This document shows positions 59,236 to 64,000 of a stretch of DNA of 64,000 nucleotides, piece after piece. Source of the DNA: Bacteroidales bacterium (GTDB taxonomy: Bacteria > Bacteroidota > Bacteroidia > Bacteroidales > Muribaculaceae). A program made the translations under genes and the position numbers. The DNA is taken from NCBI GenBank assembly GCA_004557385.1, contig SFEA01000008.1, forward strand, positions 21,013-85,012, read 5' to 3'. The notes under the pieces were generated by a model. That model was given only the letters and a program-made list of their open reading frames with translations. It was not told the origin of the DNA and did no database searches. Numbering within the stretch: the stretch's first letter is position 1; each line of letters opens with the position of its first letter.

Positions 59236-60759
59236 ATGAAAATATTTACTACAAAAGAGATACGAGAGATTGACCAATTCACAGTGGAGCACGACGGAGT
59301 GCCAAGCCTGACACTCATGGAGCGAGCAGCAACGGCAGTGGCAGGCGAAATCATGTCGCGGTTCCGCCCCAACAAGCGCATTGTGGTGTTTGCCGGGTCG
59401 GGCAACAACGGCGGCGATGCCCTCATCGTGGCTCGCAAGCTCTACGAACAAGGCTACAACCCCGAGGTGATTTTGTTCAACGTGCGTTCGTCGCACCTCT
59501 CAAGCTCGTGCGAGCAATGCCGCAACGACCTTCAGCAGCTGCCCGACCTCAACTTCACCGAGGTGGTGGGCACATTCATTCCGCCCGAGCTGGGGCCGAA
59601 CGATGTGGTTGTCGACGGACTGTTCGGCACCGGGCTGCGCACGCCCATCAACTCGGGTTTTGTTTCGCTCATACGCTACATCAACGAGAGCGGTGCCTAC
59701 ACCATAGCCATTGATGTGCCATCGGGACTCTGCGGCGAATGGAACAGCGGCACGCCGCGCAACAACATCATTCGTGCAAGCCTCACACTGGCATTCCAGT
59801 TCAACCGTCTGGCATTCTTCTTTGCCGAGAATGCCGAGTATATTGGCGAAGTGAAGGTGCTCGACATCGAGCTAAGCCCCGAAGCCATAAGCAAGACGCG
59901 CAGCGATTTCTATCTGATTGAGGACGACGACATACGCGGCATGATTAAGCCCCGCAACCTGTTCATCAACAAATACGATGCCGGCACAGTGCTGCTGGTG
60001 TCGGGCAGCTACGGCATGGTGGGAGCCGCCATTATGGCTTCGCGCGCCGTGATGCGCGCCGGCGCCGGACTGGTGACGGTGCACGCACCGCAATGCGCCT
60101 TCCATCCGCTGCAAACTGCCGTGCCTGAAGCGCTGTTTGAAGTCGACCGTGGCGAATACTTCACCACCCGCATCGAGTTGAACCACAACTACGGCGCCAT
60201 TGCGCTGGGTCCGGGCATGGGCACAAGCGAAAAAACCATCGAGGCTCTCGACCTGTTCCTGAAGAACTGCCATCAGCCTGTTGTGCTCGATGCCGATGCG
60301 CTCAACTGCATCGCCAAGCGCCCGATTATGCTTCGCAACATACCCATGGGGTCGGTGCTGACGCCTCACGCCGGCGAGTTCGACCGCCTGTTTGGCGCCC
60401 ACGGCACCCAAGAGGAACGCCTGCTTAAAGCCATCGAGGTGTCGAAGCTCTACGGATTCACCATCGTGCTCAAAGGTCATCACACCATGACCGTGCGCAG
60501 CGACGGCAAAGTGTACATCAACCGCTCGGGCAACCCCGGCATGGCAACCGCCGGCAGCGGCGACGTGCTCACCGGCATCATAGCCTCGTTCATTGCACAA
60601 GGCTACGCCATCGACTGGGCTGTGGTGATGGGTGTGTATGTCCATGGGTTGGCTGGCGACCTCGCCGCCGAACAGCACGGCGAAATAAGCCTTATGGCAA
60701 GCGACATCATCAACCACATCGGCAAAGCCATCAAGAGCATCACCGCTCCGCGTGGCTGA
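59236..60759 (+). CDS. nnr: Bifunctional NAD(P)H-hydrate epimerase/ADP-dependent dehydratase
   Basis: 507 residues from the ATG at 59236 (MKIFTTKEIREIDQFTVEHD). Repairs damaged NADHX/NADPHX. N-terminal YjeF epimerase about 1-215: 'FAGSGNNGGDALIVARKLYE' and 'VVDGLFGTGLRTPINSG'. C-terminal ribokinase-like dehydratase about 225-500: 'VLLVSGSYGMVGAAIMASRA', 'AIALGPGMGTSEKTIE', 'VLDADALNCIA', 'LTPHAGEFDRLFG' and 'SGNPGMATAGSGDVLTGIIA' with the catalytic Asp. Both halves have their motifs. Confidence 0.94.
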   Translation: MKIFTTKEIREIDQFTVEHDGVPSLTLMERAATAVAGEIMSRFRPNKRIVVFAGSGNNGGDALIVARKLYEQGYNPEVILFNVRSSHLSSSCEQCRNDLQQLPDLNFTEVVGTFIPPELGPNDVVVDGLFGTGLRTPINSGFVSLIRYINESGAYTIAIDVPSGLCGEWNSGTPRNNIIRASLTLAFQFNRLAFFFAENAEYIGEVKVLDIELSPEAISKTRSDFYLIEDDDIRGMIKPRNLFINKYDAGTVLLVSGSYGMVGAAIMASRAVMRAGAGLVTVHAPQCAFHPLQTAVPEALFEVDRGEYFTTRIELNHNYGAIALGPGMGTSEKTIEALDLFLKNCHQPVVLDADALNCIAKRPIMLRNIPMGSVLTPHAGEFDRLFGAHGTQEERLLKAIEVSKLYGFTIVLKGHHTMTVRSDGKVYINRSGNPGMATAGSGDVLTGIIASFIAQGYAIDWAVVMGVYVHGLAGDLAAEQHGEISLMASDIINHIGKAIKSITAPRG

Positions 60760-60834
60760 ACCGAGCGCTGCATCGGCCAGCCAACACTAAATGATTTTTT
60801 ACAATCTAAGCAACACTAAATAAGTCATCGAAAT

Positions 60835-61941
60835 ATGAAAATTCAAGGATTAATTCTCGCTTCACTTGCCGTGGCAGTATGCTCAACGGCGGCAAGTGCA
60901 CAGTCAACTCAGAAATTCACGGCTGCAAAGCACAACGAATATGGTTTGACCTACAGCCTGCCCACCACCCACCTGCGCGTGACAGTGGAGGCTGAAAAAA
61001 CAGTGAAGAAAGCCGGTCCATTCTATAAATACGCAAAAAAATATCTGGGCACCGACGACGTTGTCACAAAAGACAGCCAAGAGTGGGACCTCAAGAACGT
61101 TGATGTAGCCTCGTATGGCGTGCCAAACACCCAGAAACAATATCTTATGCAGTTTAAGCCCGGTTCGAACGTATATGTGACAAAATCGGCTGACGGACTG
61201 CTGCTGTCGGTGAACACCGAGAATGTGCAGGCACCCGAGCAACCGCGCAAGCCTCAAGCCGAGAACCCATCGGTGCTCGACGACAACGCCTACACCTTTG
61301 CCCTGCCTGGCGAAATGCTGGTGAGCGCATCCACAGCCAAGCGCGCCGAGATTGCCGCTCAGCAAATCTATAAAATTCGCGAAAGCCGCACAAACTACGC
61401 CACCGGCGAAGCCGACCAAATGCCGCCCGACGGCGCTGCCATGAAATTGGTGCTTGACCAACTCGACGCTCAGGAAAAAGCCTTGTGCGCACTGTTTGTG
61501 GGCACTGTGCAACGCAGCACCGAAATCAAGCAATTCGACTTCGTGCCCGACACCATCGACACTCAAAACCAAGTGCTGCTGCGCATCAGCAACTTCAACG
61601 GCATCACCGACGCCGACGACCTCACCGGCGAACCGCTATATGTGACAATGAACGTGGTTGAACGCGGCGAACTACCTGTCGACGAAAAAGGCATAACAAA
61701 AAAGCTGCCTAAGGGCGCCGTGGTATACACCATGCCGGGCAAAGCTCGCTTCACCTTCACCTACGAGGGCAAAAAGGTGGCACAACACACCTTCGACGTG
61801 GCGCAACTGGGCGTTGAGTTCGGTCTCGACCCTAACCTGTTCAGCAACAAAAAGGCTCCGTCGTTCGTGAAATTCTATCCCGAGACCGGTGCCGTGAAAG
61901 AAATCGGCGCAGCCGAAGTGCCCGAACCCGAAGGCAAATAA
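60835..61941 (+). CDS. DUF4831 family secreted protein
   Basis: 368 residues, signal peptide ending AASAQ. DUF4831 pattern: 'GLTYSLPTTHLRVTVEAEKT', 'GPFYKYAKKYLGTDDVVTKD', 'VLDDNAYTFALPGEMLVSAS', 'AEIAAQQIYKIRESRTNYAT', 'PPDGAAMKLVLDQLDAQEKA' and 'LVVYTMPGKARFTF'-like 'GAVVYTMPGKARFTFTYEGK'. Envelope protein of unknown function found in Bacteroidales. Followed by its own terminator. Confidence 0.82.
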   Translation: MKIQGLILASLAVAVCSTAASAQSTQKFTAAKHNEYGLTYSLPTTHLRVTVEAEKTVKKAGPFYKYAKKYLGTDDVVTKDSQEWDLKNVDVASYGVPNTQKQYLMQFKPGSNVYVTKSADGLLLSVNTENVQAPEQPRKPQAENPSVLDDNAYTFALPGEMLVSASTAKRAEIAAQQIYKIRESRTNYATGEADQMPPDGAAMKLVLDQLDAQEKALCALFVGTVQRSTEIKQFDFVPDTIDTQNQVLLRISNFNGITDADDLTGEPLYVTMNVVERGELPVDEKGITKKLPKGAVVYTMPGKARFTFTYEGKKVAQHTFDVAQLGVEFGLDPNLFSNKKAPSFVKFYPETGAVKEIGAAEVPEPEGK

Positions 61942-61969
61942 ACCTCATTCACACAATAATATCTCACAG

Positions 61970-61998
61970 GCACCGCAAGATGTTGCGGTGCTTGTTTC
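61970..61998 (+). terminator. Terminator after the DUF4831 gene
   Basis: GCACCGCAA (61970-61978) pairs perfectly with TTGCGGTGC (61983-61991) around a GATG loop, then TTGTTTCT. Confidence 0.8.
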
Positions 61999-62123
61999 TA
62001 TCACACCTGTCCGACGAGTCTGACAAATCCGACGGGGCAGACAAGAGCAGACAAAATACATGCCGATTCGCACATTTTTCTATTTTGTTGGTCTATTTTT
62101 CTTATTATTTCAGATAAATGTAT

Positions 62124-62131
62124 TACCTTTG
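62124..62131 (+). promoter_or_regulatory. -7 box of the OmpP1/FadL gene
   Basis: TACCTTTG, an exact TAnnTTTG followed by C, 33 bases before the ATG at 62165. The upstream region is T-rich with no clear TTG at the usual distance. Confidence 0.6.
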
Positions 62132-62164
62132 CACCCGAAAACAATTTTAAAGGTATATTTGATA

Positions 62165-63604
62165 ATGAGTAAGAAATTATTTTTAGGGTTAGCAATCGCT
62201 GCCATAAACACGTTGAGTGCAACTGCAGGCGGATTGCTGACAAACACGAATCAAAACGCATCATTCCTGCGTCAACTTAGTCAAGAAGCCATCATCGACA
62301 TCACAGGCGCCTATATGAACCCTGCCGGTGTGGCATTCCTTAACAACGGTTTCCACCTGAGCCTCAACGTGCAAAGCGCCAATCAGGACCGCGACATCAC
62401 CACCACCTTCCCACTCTTTGCCTACAACGTGAGCAACCCTTCGGCAACCCACAAGTTTGAAGGCGAAGCCAAGGCACCGGCAATTCCAAGCTTCCAATTG
62501 GCATACGTTCACGACCGTTGGAGCATCGTATCGTCGTTTGCGCTGATTGGCGGCGGCGGCAAGTGTGAGTTCGACAACGGCCTCGGCACCTTCGAAGCGC
62601 TCTATGCAAGCCAAATCTATTCGTCGGTAACCACCTCACTCAGTCAAGTGAACCAGATGGCAGGTCAAATGTATGGCGTGCCGGGCACACTCTCGTTTGG
62701 CGGCTACGACCTCAATGCTTATATGAAGGGACGCCAATACTTCTTCGGCCTCAACGTGGGCGGCACCTACAAAATCACCGACAACATCGCAGCTTATGTG
62801 GGCGTGCGCGGCGTGCTTGCCAACTGCAACTACAACGGCTGGGTTGAAGATGCTTCGGCTCGCATCGTTGCCGGCACTTCGCCGGTTGATGCTCAACTGC
62901 TTCCAACAGTTCAAGCCCAAGTAGATGAGCAGCTTGCCAAGACCGACATCTCGCTCAACACCGACCAAACAGGCTTCGGGTTGGCTCCAATTATCGGCAT
63001 CGACTGGAAAATCAACGACCAATGGAACGTGGCAGCAAAATATGAGTTCAAAACGCGCATGCGCCTCAAAAACAAGAGCGAGATGAACGACTACGCAACC
63101 GCTTTGTCGCAAACCAATGCCGTGCTCGGTCAGTTTGCCGATGGCAGCAAGGTGGCAAGCGATATGCCTGCATTCTTCTCGATTGGTGCTCAATACTCGC
63201 CAATCGGCAGCCTGCGCCTTAACGCCGGTTATCACTTCTACGACGACCGTCACGCCACCCAATACGGCGACAAGCAGAATCTGGTGAACAGCGGCACATT
63301 CGAAGTGCTTGCCGGCGTGGAATACGACATCTGCAAACTCGTCACCATCTCGGCTAGCTGGCAAACCACCAACTACGACCTCAGCGACGAGCACATGAAC
63401 GACCTCAGCTTCACCACCTCGAGCAACAGCATTGGCGGCGGCGTACGCATCCACGCCACACAACGCACAAGCATCGACCTCGGCTATATGCAAACCCTCT
63501 ATAAGGGTCGCGACGTAGCCACCCAAACTGCTGCCGGCGTGAAAAACGACCACTACTATCGCACCAACCGCGTGATTGGCGTGGGCGTGAACATCGCATT
63601 CTAA
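62165..63604 (+). CDS. OmpP1/FadL-type outer-membrane transport protein
   Basis: 479 residues from the ATG at 62165, chosen because it opens a signal peptide (MSKKLFLGLAIAAINTLSAT, then AGG) and lies just after the -7 box. FadL-family features: N-terminal hatch 'NTNQNASFLRQLSQEAIIDI' with 'TGAYMNPAGVAFLNNGFHLS' (the N-P-A motif), barrel strands such as 'FSIGAQYSPIGSLRLNAGYH' and an aromatic C-terminus 'NRVIGVGVNIAF'. FadL proteins take up long-chain fatty acids or other hydrophobic molecules; substrate here is unknown. Confidence 0.9.
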   Translation: MSKKLFLGLAIAAINTLSATAGGLLTNTNQNASFLRQLSQEAIIDITGAYMNPAGVAFLNNGFHLSLNVQSANQDRDITTTFPLFAYNVSNPSATHKFEGEAKAPAIPSFQLAYVHDRWSIVSSFALIGGGGKCEFDNGLGTFEALYASQIYSSVTTSLSQVNQMAGQMYGVPGTLSFGGYDLNAYMKGRQYFFGLNVGGTYKITDNIAAYVGVRGVLANCNYNGWVEDASARIVAGTSPVDAQLLPTVQAQVDEQLAKTDISLNTDQTGFGLAPIIGIDWKINDQWNVAAKYEFKTRMRLKNKSEMNDYATALSQTNAVLGQFADGSKVASDMPAFFSIGAQYSPIGSLRLNAGYHFYDDRHATQYGDKQNLVNSGTFEVLAGVEYDICKLVTISASWQTTNYDLSDEHMNDLSFTTSSNSIGGGVRIHATQRTSIDLGYMQTLYKGRDVATQTAAGVKNDHYYRTNRVIGVGVNIAF

Positions 63605-64000
63605 ACCGCCTTGTTCTTTATAATGGCAACAGCCATTCGGGAAAAAGGCAATCACAAAAAGAAGCTTAAATAAAATTCAGTTACGGGAAAATACTTACTG
63701 AATTACATTTATTGAATAGTGATTCTATCATGGGAGAGCATTTTTGCAAACAAAACAACGATTTTTAGGCCCATTTTGACCTATACGCCTCATTTCCACC
63801 CTCTCCGCTCTAATAAAAGGCGAGTTGACAAGGTTAAGCCCCAACATCAAGGCTCTCCGCGTCAACCCGCCTTTGATTTTCCCATCTATCGGGGCGAAAT
63901 TAACATGTAATGAGGTGTGATGTAGGGGGCGTATGGCAATACGCCCACCGGGCAATGGAAACACGTCGCGGTGATTAGAACGTATTCGATACACCCCTAC
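63605..64000. other. Intergenic end of the window with REP-like palindrome, no gene seen
   Basis: 396 bases. A 21-bp palindrome (63926-63946) nearly matches 49970-49990. Before it, the stretch from about 63810 to 63900 looks like non-coding repeat DNA (AGGCGAGTTGAC and CGTCAACCCGCCT form an imperfect inverted pair at 63817-63828 and 63861-63873). Short open frames here have no promoter-ATG logic. Confidence 0.55.
63926..63946. repeat. REP-like palindrome, copy 2
   Basis: GGGGCGTATGGCAATACGCC plus C; differs from the copy at 49970-49990 by one loop base. Confidence 0.7.

Noticed and set aside
63719..63910. 63-codon open frame near the window end
   Set aside because: No signal, no family, no promoter-start logic, and it lies in repeat-like non-coding DNA.

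Overview
The window is Bacteroidota chromosome, most likely order Bacteroidales from a gut lineage (Muribaculaceae- or Prevotellaceae-like; the family is an inference). Support: almost every recognisable promoter has the Bacteroidota -7 box TAnnTTTG with a TTG/TTTG about 19-21 bp upstream. There is also a hybrid two-component regulator, PEGA/Sel1/TonB-C surface proteins, DUF4831 and DUF3943 proteins, an OmpP1/FadL barrel, and GH29 and GH110 glycosidases suited to host glycans. Housekeeping genes (polA, rnhB, sufBCDS, adk, hpt, SRP RNA, tRNA-Thr) look intact, so this is chromosome and not plasmid or phage.

Layout. (1) 1-17557, minus strand: a surface/secretion region. A DUF1573 protein and a 978-residue adhesin-like protein come first, ending at a strong hairpin terminator. 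Then come an outer-membrane barrel, a 2961-residue giant with repeated TANFOR/Fn3-like domains, a 755-residue Fn3 protein, a lipoprotein and the first 40 codons of another lipoprotein that runs off the window. (2) 17737-21158, plus strand: a hybrid sensor kinase/AraC regulator, directly followed by a small secreted protein that is a free-standing copy of a domain from the giant protein. (3) 21512-35973, plus strand: a small coiled-coil secreted protein, a long imperfect palindrome, then a seven-gene operon. It encodes PEGA+TonB-C, an LPP20-like protein, a Pro-rich transglutaminase-like protein, a Sel1 protein, PEGA+Sel1, PEGA+FGE-fold and a GH29 fucosidase. Three of these share an almost identical N-terminal module, and the operon closes at a 12-bp-stem terminator. 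(4) 35982-42078: ispB-like, rnhB and an unknown gene on the minus strand, divergent from polA; then DUF3943.

(5) 42570-45622: a GH110 alpha-1,3-galactosidase, then an Abi_2/AbiF HEPN protein preceded by its own promoter and a short structured RNA, the whole lying between two identical 43-bp palindromic repeats. (6) 45736-49468, minus strand: an SIS-MFS-ROK sugar cassette and a PAT-like acetyltransferase. (7) 49495-49732, minus strand: SRP RNA and tRNA-Thr sharing one promoter and terminator. (8) 49733-50485: repeat-rich non-coding DNA. (9) 50486-56087: cvpA-sufB-sufC-sufD-sufS. (10) 56265-64000: adk and hpt on the minus strand; then an unknown membrane protein, nnr (NAD(P)HX repair), DUF4831 and an OmpP1/FadL barrel on the plus strand.

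The strongest leads are: the AbiF-type protein with an adjacent ncRNA (a candidate RNA-antitoxin defence unit carrying two R-x4-H HEPN motifs); the PEGA-module operon, a set of surface proteins with interchangeable C-terminal domains; the giant TANFOR-like protein and its detached single-domain paralogue beside a regulator; and the rnhB/polA neighbourhood, where an unknown protein and both enzymes carry sliding-clamp-like peptides and PolA appears to have lost proofreading residues.
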